The translations under genes were made by a program, and so were the position numbers. 9,956 nt of DNA from Actinomycetota bacterium (GTDB lineage Bacteria; Actinomycetota; Acidimicrobiia; Spongiisociales; ZC4RG35). Below the pieces are notes generated by a model. The model did not search any database, had not been told where the DNA came from, and saw only the letters and a program-made list of their open reading frames with translations. This document shows positions 1 to 6,520 of the stretch, in pieces (the stretch's first letter is position 1; every line of letters begins with the position of its first letter). The stretch is from NCBI GenBank assembly GCA_022615295.1, contig JAKEHF010000156.1, positions 1-9,956 on the forward strand, written 5' to 3'.

Positions 1-492
1 CCCGACCCGGTGATCTATGAGGGCCGCTACTACCGGGTCGAGGGCAACATCGGGCCGAAGCCCAAGGGGATCCGTCTCGTGATCGGTGGCAGTGGGGCGA
101 AACGCACACCGACCCTCGCCGGGACGAGGGCCGACGAGTACAACTTCTTCATCTGCCCTCCGGAGGAGGCCCGGGCCAAGGTCGACATGATGCGGGCGGC
201 GGCGGGCGAGCGTCGTGTCGAGGCCACGGTGATGGGTGGCGCGCTGGTGGGTCGAACGGAGAGTGAGTATCAGGCGCGGCTTGCGGCGGGAGCGGCCCGC
301 AGAGGCATCGCTCCCAAGGAGCTCGAGGACCGGTACGCCGCCAATGGCTTCCCGGTGGGCACCCCGGGTCGGGTCGCCGAGACGATTGCCGCCCTGGAGG
401 AGGTGGGTGTGGAGAGGGTCTATGTGCAATGGCTCCACCTCGACGACCTCGGCACCATGAAGGACACGGTTGACATCGTCCGCTCCGCCTGA
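1..492 (+). CDS. LLM-class flavin/F420-dependent oxidoreductase, C-terminal part (5' truncated by window)
   Basis: The frame is open from base 1, so the N-terminal part lies outside the window; the GTG at 10 is an internal codon. About 163 residues are visible. The family is a luciferase-like TIM barrel that uses reduced F420 or flavin, probably in the cytosol. The call rests on an early Y-rich strand (EGRYYRVEG), then P-K-x(3)-R-L-V-I-G-G-S-G near residues 20-30, where these proteins have a phosphate-binding Gly-rich loop, and then T-L-A-G-x-R-A-D-E-Y-N, the usual 'A-D-x-x-N' helix. The C-terminal GVERVYVQWLHLDDL segment is typical of the final barrel strand and helix. The TGA stop at 490-492 lies inside the next gene. 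Substrate cannot be told, and whether the cofactor is F420 or FMN is not decided by this fragment. Confidence 0.8.
   Translation, partial: PDPVIYEGRYYRVEGNIGPKPKGIRLVIGGSGAKRTPTLAGTRADEYNFFICPPEEARAKVDMMRAAAGERRVEATVMGGALVGRTESEYQARLAAGAARRGIAPKELEDRYAANGFPVGTPGRVAETIAALEEVGVERVYVQWLHLDDLGTMKDTVDIVRSA
460..464 (+). promoter_or_regulatory. Shine-Dalgarno AAGGA for the YbaK-like gene
   Basis: AAGGA lies 5 nt before the TTG at 470. It is the main reason to accept a TTG start inside the 3' end of the upstream oxidoreductase gene, since no ATG or GTG occurs in the N-terminal part of that frame. Confidence 0.6.
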
Positions 493-970
493 CCTGCCCG
501 ATGCCAGTCGGCGTCTCAGTCGTTCCTTCCCCGGGATCGAACCGCTGATCCGGGTGTTCCCCGAGGGGACCAAGACCGCCGAGGATGCGGCTCGGGCCGT
601 CGGATGCCCCGTGTCCGCGATCGTCAAGTCCCTCGTATTCGTGATCTCGTCCGACGGGTCCTCGACGCCGGTCGTCGCCTTGGTCCCCGGCGATCTCCGT
701 CTCGACACCGCCAAGCTGGGCAGGGCCGCCGACGCGGCGGAGGCGCGAAGAGCCACCCTCGACGAGGTCAGGATGGCCACCGGTTACGCCGCGGGGGGCA
801 CCCCGCCCTTTGGCCATGTGACCCCGGTCCCGGTGTACGCCGATCCCCGGCTCCGACGCAATGACCCGCTGTGGGCCGCCGCCGGGACCCCCACTACCGT
901 GTTCCCCATCAGCCTTGCCGACCTCGACCGGCTCTCCGCCCCCATCTGGGCCGACATCACCGTGCTCTGA
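470..970 (+). CDS. YbaK/EbsC-family aminoacyl-tRNA deacylase-like protein
   Basis: This is a 166-residue single-domain protein of the YbaK/ProX/EbsC fold. Characterised relatives hydrolyse mischarged tRNAs such as Cys-tRNAPro in the cytosol. Visible hallmarks are A-I-V-K53-S-L-V-F, containing the invariant lysine of the family, and G105-Y-A-A-G-G-T-P-P-F-G-H116, matching the conserved 'G-x-x-x-G-G-x-x-P-F-G' loop that closes the pocket. Length is normal for the family. The start is TTG, chosen because AAGGA lies 5 nt upstream and the N-terminus (Arg-rich helix, then FPEGTKTAEDAA) fits relatives. The gene overlaps the upstream oxidoreductase by 23 nt, suggesting co-transcription. The exact tRNA substrate cannot be told; many such proteins are only putative deacylases. 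Confidence 0.85.
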   Translation: MTSSAPPDLPDASRRLSRSFPGIEPLIRVFPEGTKTAEDAARAVGCPVSAIVKSLVFVISSDGSSTPVVALVPGDLRLDTAKLGRAADAAEARRATLDEVRMATGYAAGGTPPFGHVTPVPVYADPRLRRNDPLWAAAGTPTTVFPISLADLDRLSAPIWADITVL

Positions 971-1009
971 CATTTCCCCTACGGCGATGTTGGAAATACC
1001 ATTCACCGG
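971..1009 (+). promoter_or_regulatory. Possible promoter/leader region ahead of the sufC-sufS-sufU block
   Basis: This 39-bp gap is less GC-rich than its surroundings and precedes the first gene of the SUF block. It holds a CTGACA at 967-972 and an AT-rich stretch with TACCAT at 997-1002, but their spacing (24 nt) is wrong for a sigma70-type pair, so no promoter is confidently defined. A short TGG-N5-CCA inverted repeat lies at 991-1001. No Shine-Dalgarno precedes the GTG at 1010, so translation may be leaderless or coupled. The block could equally be read through from the YbaK-like gene. Confidence 0.2.
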
Positions 1010-1771
1010 GTGAGTGAAAGCGCGCCGCTCCTTCAGATCGAGGACCTCCACGCCACCGTCGACGGTTTCGAGATCCTCAAGGGGGTGGATCTCACCCTGA
1101 GGACCGGGGAGGTCCACGCCCTGATGGGTCCCAACGGCTCGGGCAAGTCCACCCTCGCCAAGATCCTCATGGGCAGCCCGCGATACAAGGTCACCAAGGG
1201 GAGAATCCTCTTCAAGGCTGAGGACGTCACCCGCTGGCCTCCGACCGATCGGGGCAAGGCCGGCATGTTCCTCGCCTTCCAGCACCCCGAGGCCATCCCC
1301 GGAATCTCTGTGATCCAGTTCCTCCGTCAGGCACTCTCCAACCGCACCGGTATCGACCTCACGGTCCTCGAGCTGCGCCTCAAGGTGATGGACGCCATGA
1401 AGGAGCTGGGAATCGAGACGTCATTCGCCGACCGCTATCTAAACGAGGGGTTCTCGGGCGGGGAGCGGAAGCGGAACGAGGTCCTCCAGATGGCGGTGCT
1501 CCGACCCGACCTGGCCATCATGGACGAAACCGACTCCGGGCTCGACATCGACGCCCTGAGGGTCGTCGCCGAGGGGGTCAACAAGCTGACCGGGCCGGAA
1601 CGTGGCTTCCTGATCATCACCCACTATCAGCGCCTCCTCGACTACGTCACCCCCGACATGGTCCACATCTTCGACGATGGGACGATCGTCGACAGTGGCG
1701 GTCCGGAGCTGGCGATCAGGCTCGAGCAAGAGGGATACGAATCGTTCAGGACGGTGTTGACCCAAACGTGA
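1010..1771 (+). CDS. sufC: SufC Fe-S assembly ATPase (copy 1, with sufS/sufU)
   Basis: SufC is the cytosolic ABC-type ATPase that drives the SufBCD scaffold during Fe-S cluster building. The 253-residue length is standard. All nucleotide-binding elements are intact: Walker A G40-P-N-G-S-G-K-S-T48, Q-loop Q91 in the SufC-typical FQHPEAIPG, signature F148-S-G-G-E-R-K-R, Walker B with D172-E173 in the diagnostic D-E-T-D-S-G-L-D, and switch H205 in I-T-H-Y. The start is GTG at 1010, because the product then begins at the usual point before LLQIEDLHATV. The stop overlaps the sufS start by 4 nt (GTGA). Oddly, no sufB or sufD accompanies it, and a second diverged SufC is encoded on the opposite strand at 7596-8393. 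This copy looks closer to the usual actinobacterial SufC (NEGFSGGE, SGGPEL), judged by memory of the family. Confidence 0.95.
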   Translation: MSESAPLLQIEDLHATVDGFEILKGVDLTLRTGEVHALMGPNGSGKSTLAKILMGSPRYKVTKGRILFKAEDVTRWPPTDRGKAGMFLAFQHPEAIPGISVIQFLRQALSNRTGIDLTVLELRLKVMDAMKELGIETSFADRYLNEGFSGGERKRNEVLQMAVLRPDLAIMDETDSGLDIDALRVVAEGVNKLTGPERGFLIITHYQRLLDYVTPDMVHIFDDGTIVDSGGPELAIRLEQEGYESFRTVLTQT

Positions 1772-2982
1772 CCGACCTCGCCCATCTGAGGGCCGACTTT
1801 CCCATCCTCGACTCGGGTGTCCACTTCCTCGACTCGTCGGCCTCGAGCCAGAAACCGGCCCCCGTCCTCGAGGCGATGGACCGTTTCGCCCGGACCTCCT
1901 ATGCCAATGTCCATCGGGGCGCCTACAGACTGTCTTTGGCGGCTACCGACGCCTATGAGGCGGCGCGACGACGTGTCGCCGACTTCATCGGCGCCGCCAA
2001 CCCTTCCGAGGTCGTGTTCACCCGCGGGACAACCACGAGTCTCAACATGGTCGCCTTCGGCTGGGGGATCGAGAATCTCCTTCCCGGTGACCGGATCCTC
2101 ACCACGGTGATGGAGCATCACGCCAACCTGGTTCCCTGGCAGATGGTGGCGAAGCGGACCGGCGCCGTGCTCGACCACGTTCCCCTCACCGACGATTGCA
2201 GGCTGGACATGAGGGTTCTCGGCGAGAAAATGGTTCCCGGGGTGAGGATCGTCGCCGTGAGCGGGATGTCGAACGTCCTGGGCACGATCCCGGACGTCCC
2301 GGCGATCTCGTCACTGGCCCACGCCGTCGGGGCTCGGGTGGTCGTCGACGCCGCCCAGCTCGTGCCCCACGCCGGGGTCGACGTGTCCACCCTCGGGTCC
2401 GACTTCGTGGCCTTCTCGTCACACAAGATGCTGGGACCAACCGGGATCGGGGTTCTCTGGGGGAGAATGGAGGCCCTGGAGGAAATGGAGCCCTTCGAGG
2501 GTGGCGGGGAGATGATCTCCGACGTAACGCTTCACGACGCCACCTGGGCGCCGATCCCCCATCGGTTCGAGGCAGGGACCCCACCCATCATCGAGGCCGT
2601 GGGTCTCCATGCCGCCATCGACTATCTCGACTCGGTAGGCATGGACAAGATCTACGCCCACGACCAGGAGCTCACCGCGGTGGCCCTGGAACGCCTGTCC
2701 GACGTGCCCGGACTCGTCCTCCACGGGCCGGCGGGCATCGAGGCCCGTGGAGGCGTCGTCTCCATGACCATGGAGGGGACACACGCCCACGATCTCGCCA
2801 CCATCCTCGACGAGGGCGATGTGGCCGTCCGCAGTGGTCATCACTGCGCCAAGCCGTTGATGCGTGAACTCGGCGTCACCGCCACCGCGAGGGCCAGCTT
2901 CTATTTGTACAACACCGAGGATGACATCGACGCGCTCGTCGCCGGGCTGCGCCGCGCCGGCGAGATCTTCGGGGTCCGTTGA
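1768..2982 (+). CDS. sufS: SufS-type (class II) cysteine desulfurase
   Basis: This PLP enzyme converts L-cysteine to alanine and leaves a persulfide on its active-site cysteine, the sulfur source for Fe-S clusters. The 404-residue length is normal. Visible residues include the PLP-stacking histidine in V-M-E-H-H117-A-N, the PLP aspartate in V-V-V-D194-A-A-Q, the Schiff-base lysine K220 in S-S-H-K-M-L-G-P-T-G, and catalytic C360 in R-S-G-H-H-C-A-K-P, the class II (SufS) form with a short loop. The GTG start overlaps the sufC stop by 4 nt, indicating translational coupling, and the N-terminus LRADFPILDSGVHFLDSSASSQKP is typical. The paired acceptor is SufU at 3100. Cytosolic; no signal sequence. 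Confidence 0.96.
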   Translation: MTDLAHLRADFPILDSGVHFLDSSASSQKPAPVLEAMDRFARTSYANVHRGAYRLSLAATDAYEAARRRVADFIGAANPSEVVFTRGTTTSLNMVAFGWGIENLLPGDRILTTVMEHHANLVPWQMVAKRTGAVLDHVPLTDDCRLDMRVLGEKMVPGVRIVAVSGMSNVLGTIPDVPAISSLAHAVGARVVVDAAQLVPHAGVDVSTLGSDFVAFSSHKMLGPTGIGVLWGRMEALEEMEPFEGGGEMISDVTLHDATWAPIPHRFEAGTPPIIEAVGLHAAIDYLDSVGMDKIYAHDQELTAVALERLSDVPGLVLHGPAGIEARGGVVSMTMEGTHAHDLATILDEGDVAVRSGHHCAKPLMRELGVTATARASFYLYNTEDDIDALVAGLRRAGEIFGVR

Positions 2983-2990
2983 CCAGGACG

Positions 2991-3025
2991 GGCTCGGCGT
3001 GAGCCGGGGGCTCTTCAGAGAGCTC
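2991..3025 (+). other. Two adjacent small hairpins in the sufS-sufU spacer
   Basis: Inverted repeats GGCTC (2991-2995)/GAGCC (3001-3005), with a 5-nt loop, and GCTCT (3010-3014)/AGAGC (3019-3023), with a TCAG loop, follow each other closely. The second can extend by a G-T and a G-C pair to 3008-3025. No T-run follows, so this is not a classical intrinsic terminator. It could be a weak attenuator, an mRNA processing or stability element between sufS and sufU, or chance in GC-rich DNA. The rest of the spacer (2983-3099) shows no clear promoter. Confidence 0.3.
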
Positions 3026-3099
3026 GTCCTCGGTCCGGTTCCCAAGTGACTTTCAGATCGGGAATGGCGGCCCCACACGGGACGGTTACGGTTGTGACA

Positions 3100-3546
3100 A
3101 TGGCGTTGGAGGACCTGTACCGCGAGGTGATCCTCGATCACTACCGCAACCCCCGAAACAGGGGGCATCTGGAGCACGCCGATGCCACCGCCCAGGGGGT
3201 CAACCCCCTCTGCGGGGACGAGGTCACCATCGAATTGGAGCTCAGCGACGGGGTGGTCACCGGGGTGGCCGTGGAGGGCCAGGGGTGCTCGATCAGCCAG
3301 GCCTCGGCATCGATGATGACCGAGGTGGTGAAGGGAAAGACCAGGGCCCAGATCGGCGATCTTGTCGCCAAGTTCAGGGGGATGATGTCGCTCGAGGACG
3401 GTGTCGACCCCGAACTCGACCCGGAGAGGCCTGGTTCCGTCCTCGGCGACCTCGAGGCCCTACAGGGGGTGCGTCAATACCCGGTGCGGATCAAGTGCGC
3501 CAGTCTTCCCTGGAACACCCTGATGGAGGCCCTGTCGTCGACCTAG
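3100..3546 (+). CDS. sufU: SufU Zn-dependent sulfurtransferase / Fe-S assembly protein
   Basis: SufU accepts the persulfide from SufS and passes sulfur to the SufBCD scaffold in Gram-positive-type SUF systems. With the ATG at 3100 the product is 148 residues and begins MALEDLYREVILDHYRNPRNRG, as SufU proteins do. The frame opens further upstream (GTG 3046, ATG 3064), but that would add an unrelated N-terminal stretch. Zn/sulfur ligands are C38 and D40 (N-P-L-C-G-D-E), C63 (G-Q-G-C-S-I-S) and C133 (R-I-K-C-A-S-L-P-W-N). The segment between C63 and C133 carries the extra residues that separate SufU from IscU. No good Shine-Dalgarno precedes the chosen start, so it is slightly uncertain. The gene ends 6 nt from the stop of the convergent zinc-ribbon gene. 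Confidence 0.93.
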   Translation: MALEDLYREVILDHYRNPRNRGHLEHADATAQGVNPLCGDEVTIELELSDGVVTGVAVEGQGCSISQASASMMTEVVKGKTRAQIGDLVAKFRGMMSLEDGVDPELDPERPGSVLGDLEALQGVRQYPVRIKCASLPWNTLMEALSST

Positions 3547-3552
3547 CGGCTG

Positions 3553-3951
3553 TCACCAGGGCCATATGACGATCCACATCCCCTTAGGAAAGATAGGCAG
3601 TGACTCGTCGGCGAACCCCGCCGTCTCGGCGGGCGCCAAACCGGTCCGGAATGAGAGGAGCTCGCTGACATCGAACCAGACGACGTCCTCGCCGGGGCAT
3701 CCGTCCAGTTCGACTCCGGCGACAGTGGTCGCCTGCATCGTCTCTCCACACATGGGGCAGGCGAGGGGTGACGCTTCGCCACGGTGTATACGACGCCAAA
3801 TCCAGCCGACCCCTTCCTCACCGGCGGCCTGACGTAAGGCCTGTCTGTCGATAACCGCCCCCCGGCAGTAGGGGCACTCGGCCATGAAGCCACGTGACGT
3901 GAGCCGTCGTCCGAGCCTGGTGTCACAGCGGGGCCAAGCCAGATCGGTCAG
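3553..3951 (-). CDS. Small zf-TFIIB-like double zinc-ribbon protein, probable CTG start
   Basis: From the CTG at 3951 the product has 132 residues; the first ordinary start, ATG at 3885, would give 110. The longer form is preferred for three reasons. It begins [13 protein letters not shown] and completes a zf-TFIIB ribbon with correct spacing to the C26-P-Y-C29-R-G-A-V-I-D half. A GGAGGG lies 5 nt before the CTG. The CTG also overlaps the fumC stop as CTGA. A second ribbon follows: C65-P-M-C68, then C85-P-G-E-D-V-V-W-F-D. Each ribbon lacks one ligand: Trp6 stands where the first Cys is expected, and Glu88/Asp89 where the last Cys/His is expected. The C-terminus is aromatic ([10 protein letters not shown]). 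Function is unknown; relatives are annotated only as zinc-ribbon proteins. It is probably the last gene of the minus-strand operon. If CTG is not used, the ORF is 3553-3885. Confidence 0.7.
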   Translation of the reverse strand: MTDLAWPRCDTRLGRRLTSRGFMAECPYCRGAVIDRQALRQAAGEEGVGWIWRRIHRGEASPLACPMCGETMQATTVAGVELDGCPGEDVVWFDVSELLSFRTGLAPAETAGFADESLPIFPKGMWIVIWPW

Positions 3952-5324
3952 ATGATCCCTCCCTCGGTCATCCGTTTGAGGTCCAGGGCGTGGTCCAGCT
4001 CCTCTTCGGTCATCAGTCCCGCCTCGAGGACCAACTCCCGAATGCTGCGACCCGTGGCCGCCGCCTCCTTGGCGATCCGAGCCCCGGCGTCGTAGCCGAT
4101 GTAGGGGTTGAGGGCGGTCACCACCACCGCGTTGCGCTCCAGGAGCTCTTGAGCCCGGACCCTGTTGGCGGTGATCCCGTCGACGCATCGGCTGGCAAAG
4201 GTGTCGGCGGCCGTGGAGAGGAGATGAATCGACTCCATCAGGTTGTGAGCCAGCACGGGCATCATCACGTTGAGCTCGAAGTTGCCGTTGGCCCCGGCCC
4301 AGGCGACGGTCGTGTCGTTTCCGACCACCTGGGCGGCCACCATCATCATCATCTCAGACATCACCGGGTTGACCTTCCCCGGCATGATCGAGGACCCGGG
4401 CTGGAGGTCCGGGATGTGGATCTCGGCGATACCGCCCGTGGGGCCCGATCCGAGGAACCTGATGTCGTTGGCGACTTTGAAGAGGGACACGGCCACCGTG
4501 CGGAGGGCCCCGGAGGCGGCCACCGCGGCGTCCTTGGCGCCCTGGGCCTCGAAGTGGTCGGCGGCCTCCCGGAACGAGTATCCGGTCCTCTCCGACATGA
4601 GGGCGATGACCGCCTCCGCGAAACCGGTCGGTGCGTTTATCCCGGTCCCGACGGCGGTGCCCCCGAGGGCAAGTTCCTCCAGCTCGGGGAGCATCTTCTC
4701 CAGACGCTCCACACCCTTGCGCACCTGGGCGGCGTAGCCGCCGAACTCCTGACCGAGGGTCACCGGCGTGGCGTCCATCAGATGCGTCCGTCCCGACTTG
4801 ACGACGTCAGCGAACTCGGCGGCCTTGCCTCCGAGCGACCCCGCCAGCCGCTCCAGCGCCGGGATCAACTCCTCACGGATGCCGGCGATGGCGGCGACGT
4901 GGATCGCGCTGGGGATCACGTCGTTCGAGGACTGTCCGAAGTTGACGTCGTCGTTGGGGTGGATCCTCTCCCCCACGATCTCGGACCCCCGCCCGGCGAG
5001 GACCTCGTTGGCGTTGGTGTTGGTCGAGGTGCCCGAACCGGTCTGGAAGATGTCGAGCACGAACTGGTCGTCGAGGTCGCCCTCCATGACCTCGTCGGCC
5101 GCCTCACGGATGGCGCCGGCGATCTTTGGGTCTTTGAAGCCCATGTCGGCAGCGACCGTGGCAGCGGAGCCCTTGATCAGACCCAGCGCCCAGATGAAGC
5201 GCCGGTCGAAACGGATCCCGGAGATGGGGAAGTTCTCAACGGCCCGTTGGGTCGAGGCCCCGTAGTAGGCGTCGGCGGGGACCCTGACCTCACCCATCGA
5301 GTCCTTCTCAATGCGGTACTCCAA
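3948..5324 (-). CDS. fumC: Class II fumarate hydratase (fumarase C)
   Basis: It interconverts fumarate and L-malate in the TCA cycle, cytosolic, as a homotetramer without an Fe-S cluster. The 458-residue length fits. Hallmarks are [14 protein letters not shown] (95-108), G-R-T-H181[13 protein letters not shown], and the superfamily signature G310[10 protein letters not shown]320 with the catalytic serine loop. His181 and 'D-A-T-P' indicate fumarase rather than aspartase, which has Gln at that histidine. The C-terminus ([17 protein letters not shown], then [10 protein letters not shown]) is also fumarase-like. The start is TTG at 5324, strongly fixed by AAGGAGG 5 nt upstream. The gene lies 32 bp after the FAD oxidoreductase and overlaps the proposed zinc-ribbon CTG start by 4 nt, so it appears to belong to the sufD-side operon. 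Confidence 0.95.
   Translation of the reverse strand: MEYRIEKDSMGEVRVPADAYYGASTQRAVENFPISGIRFDRRFIWALGLIKGSAATVAADMGFKDPKIAGAIREAADEVMEGDLDDQFVLDIFQTGSGTSTNTNANEVLAGRGSEIVGERIHPNDDVNFGQSSNDVIPSAIHVAAIAGIREELIPALERLAGSLGGKAAEFADVVKSGRTHLMDATPVTLGQEFGGYAAQVRKGVERLEKMLPELEELALGGTAVGTGINAPTGFAEAVIALMSERTGYSFREAADHFEAQGAKDAAVAASGALRTVAVSLFKVANDIRFLGSGPTGGIAEIHIPDLQPGSSIMPGKVNPVMSEMMMMVAAQVVGNDTTVAWAGANGNFELNVMMPVLAHNLMESIHLLSTAADTFASRCVDGITANRVRAQELLERNAVVVTALNPYIGYDAGARIAKEAAATGRSIRELVLEAGLMTEEELDHALDLKRMTEGGII
3957..3964 (-). promoter_or_regulatory. Shine-Dalgarno AGGGAGGG ahead of the proposed CTG start of the zinc-ribbon gene
   Basis: The minus strand reads AGGGAGGG-ATCAT-CTG, a purine-rich Shine-Dalgarno with the same 5-nt spacing used by fumC and sufC copy 2. 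It lies within the last codons of fumC and so also encodes E-G-G, meaning that part of the match could be coding-driven. Confidence 0.5.
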
Positions 5325-5329
5325 TGTTG

Positions 5330-5336
5330 CCTCCTT
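5330..5336 (-). promoter_or_regulatory. Strong Shine-Dalgarno AAGGAGG deciding the fumC TTG start
   Basis: On the minus strand the sequence reads AAGGAGG-CAACA-TTG. This near-perfect anti-16S match with a 5-nt spacer lies in the only real gap (32 bp) of the minus-strand operon. It fixes a TTG start and implies that fumC has independent, efficient translation initiation, unlike its coupled neighbours. Confidence 0.8.
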
Positions 5337-5356
5337 GACGGTCTGACGCTACCGGC

Positions 5357-6520
5357 TCAGATGATGCGCCCGGCGTGTTCATAGACCGCCGAGCCGGTAA
5401 GCACCCTTGCCGGAGAGAGACGCTCGAGATCGAGGCTGGGTGACTCCCCTGTGATCAATTGGGCGAGATGACGTCCGACCGCATGGCACTGCTGGAAGCC
5501 GTGGCCGCTGAACCCGGTGGCCATGTAGAGAGCCTCGACCTCCGGCCAGACACCGATGATCCCGTTGGCGTCCAGTGTGTTCTGCTCATACAGCCCGGCC
5601 CAGGAGCGGACCACCTCCAGTCGATCGAAGACGGGCAGCCACCCGGCCAGCTCGGGCCAGAGCACGTCGTAGAACCGGTCACGATGGGCAGGAGTGAAGT
5701 CGAAGCCCACCGGGTCGTCGGGCAGCGACCAGGCCATCACGAAGGTGCCCTCGTGCTCGGGGAGCAGATAGAGTCCGCTGGGGAGAAAGGCGCTGGGAAG
5801 CGAGAGGCCTCTTCCCACGTCGGTGGCAACCACATAGACCGTGCGCATCACCGGCTGCACGGGGATCTCCACCCCGATGGCGGAGAGGAGACCCGTCGAC
5901 CAGGCTCCGGCGCAGACCACGACGACATCGGCTCGTCGTGTGGTCCCATCGCCGAGGGTTACCCCGGTGGCACGCCCGTCCTCTCGGAGGAGCGAGAGGA
6001 CCACGCCGGTCTCGAAGACGGCTCCACGTGCGATGGCGGCGCGGCGATAGCCCTGGGTGACGGCGCCGGGGTCGACCGAGCCGTCGTTGGGCCCGAACGT
6101 GGCGCCGACGATCCGCTCGGAGACCAGCGGGGGAAAGGTCGATGCCAGCTCGTCATGGCTGAGCCAGGCGACCTCACACCCCAGTCCGCGCTGAAGCTCG
6201 AGACCGATGTCCGCCGCCTCCCGGTTGGCCTCGTCCACCAGGAACAGGTTCCCCTGCTTCCTCGCCGCCGGGTCGGGTTGGTGACCCTCGGTCGCCATCA
6301 GATCTTCGAATTGGTCGAGGACCTCCATCGCGTACTGGGACATCCGGATGTTCTCCTCGAGGTTGAACTGAATTCGGACGTTTCCGTCGCTGCGCAGCGT
6401 CGAGGAGTGTCGGAGCGTCGGATCACGCTCGATCACCGTCACCCTGACATCACGGGTCGCCAGGTTGAAGGCGGTCGCCGCACCCATGCAGGCCCCACCG
6501 ACGACGATCACGTCGCTCAT
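5357..6520 (-). CDS. FAD-dependent oxidoreductase of the DAO family, FOXRED1-like
   Basis: This is a 387-residue cytosolic flavoprotein of the D-amino-acid/sarcosine oxidase fold. The N-terminal dinucleotide fold reads V-I-V-V-G8-G-A-C-M-G13, with E31 ending the second strand to bind the ADP ribose. The usual middle Gly of GxGxxG is Ala10, a mild oddity. H-S-S-T-L-R-S-D-G-N-V-R-I-Q-F (38-52) occupies the position of the flavin-contact loop in sarcosine oxidases. The C-terminus has W307-A-G-L-Y-E-Q-N-T-L-D-A-N-G-I-I-G and T335-G-F-S-G-H-G-F-Q-Q344 and ends in RII. From memory these closely resemble the end of human FOXRED1, a mitochondrial complex I assembly factor; no alignment was run. The ATG overlaps the stop of the peptidase gene by 4 nt (ATGA), so the two are coupled. 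Substrate is unknown; sarcosine or another secondary amine is possible. Confidence 0.85.
   Translation of the reverse strand: MSDVIVVGGACMGAATAFNLATRDVRVTVIERDPTLRHSSTLRSDGNVRIQFNLEENIRMSQYAMEVLDQFEDLMATEGHQPDPAARKQGNLFLVDEANREAADIGLELQRGLGCEVAWLSHDELASTFPPLVSERIVGATFGPNDGSVDPGAVTQGYRRAAIARGAVFETGVVLSLLREDGRATGVTLGDGTTRRADVVVVCAGAWSTGLLSAIGVEIPVQPVMRTVYVVATDVGRGLSLPSAFLPSGLYLLPEHEGTFVMAWSLPDDPVGFDFTPAHRDRFYDVLWPELAGWLPVFDRLEVVRSWAGLYEQNTLDANGIIGVWPEVEALYMATGFSGHGFQQCHAVGRHLAQLITGESPSLDLERLSPARVLTGSAVYEHAGRII

Noticed and set aside
149..1285. Minus-strand open frame opposite the oxidoreductase, YbaK-like gene and sufC copy 1
   Set aside because: It spans three real plus-strand genes, and its Pro/Arg-rich tail has no domain.
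3046..3099. N-terminal extension of SufU from GTG 3046 or ATG 3064
   Set aside because: Known SufU proteins begin at the residues encoded from 3100; the extra residues match nothing in the family and have no convincing ribosome site.
3952..4188. Extension of the zinc-ribbon frame back to ATG 4188 inside fumC
   Set aside because: It would overlap fumC by about 240 nt and adds Arg/Gly-rich shadow sequence; the domain begins after 3951.
3948..5324. Aspartase or another lyase instead of fumarase
   Set aside because: The [10 protein letters not shown] segment has the fumarase His, not the aspartase Gln, and the C-terminal region is fumarase-like.
3990..5384. Long plus-strand open frame opposite fumC, rich in His, Gly and Asp, with a His run
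   Set aside because: It mirrors fumC; the His run is the antisense of the Met-rich ATG/ATC stretch in fumC. High-GC codon use commonly leaves the opposite frame open, and it shows no domain.
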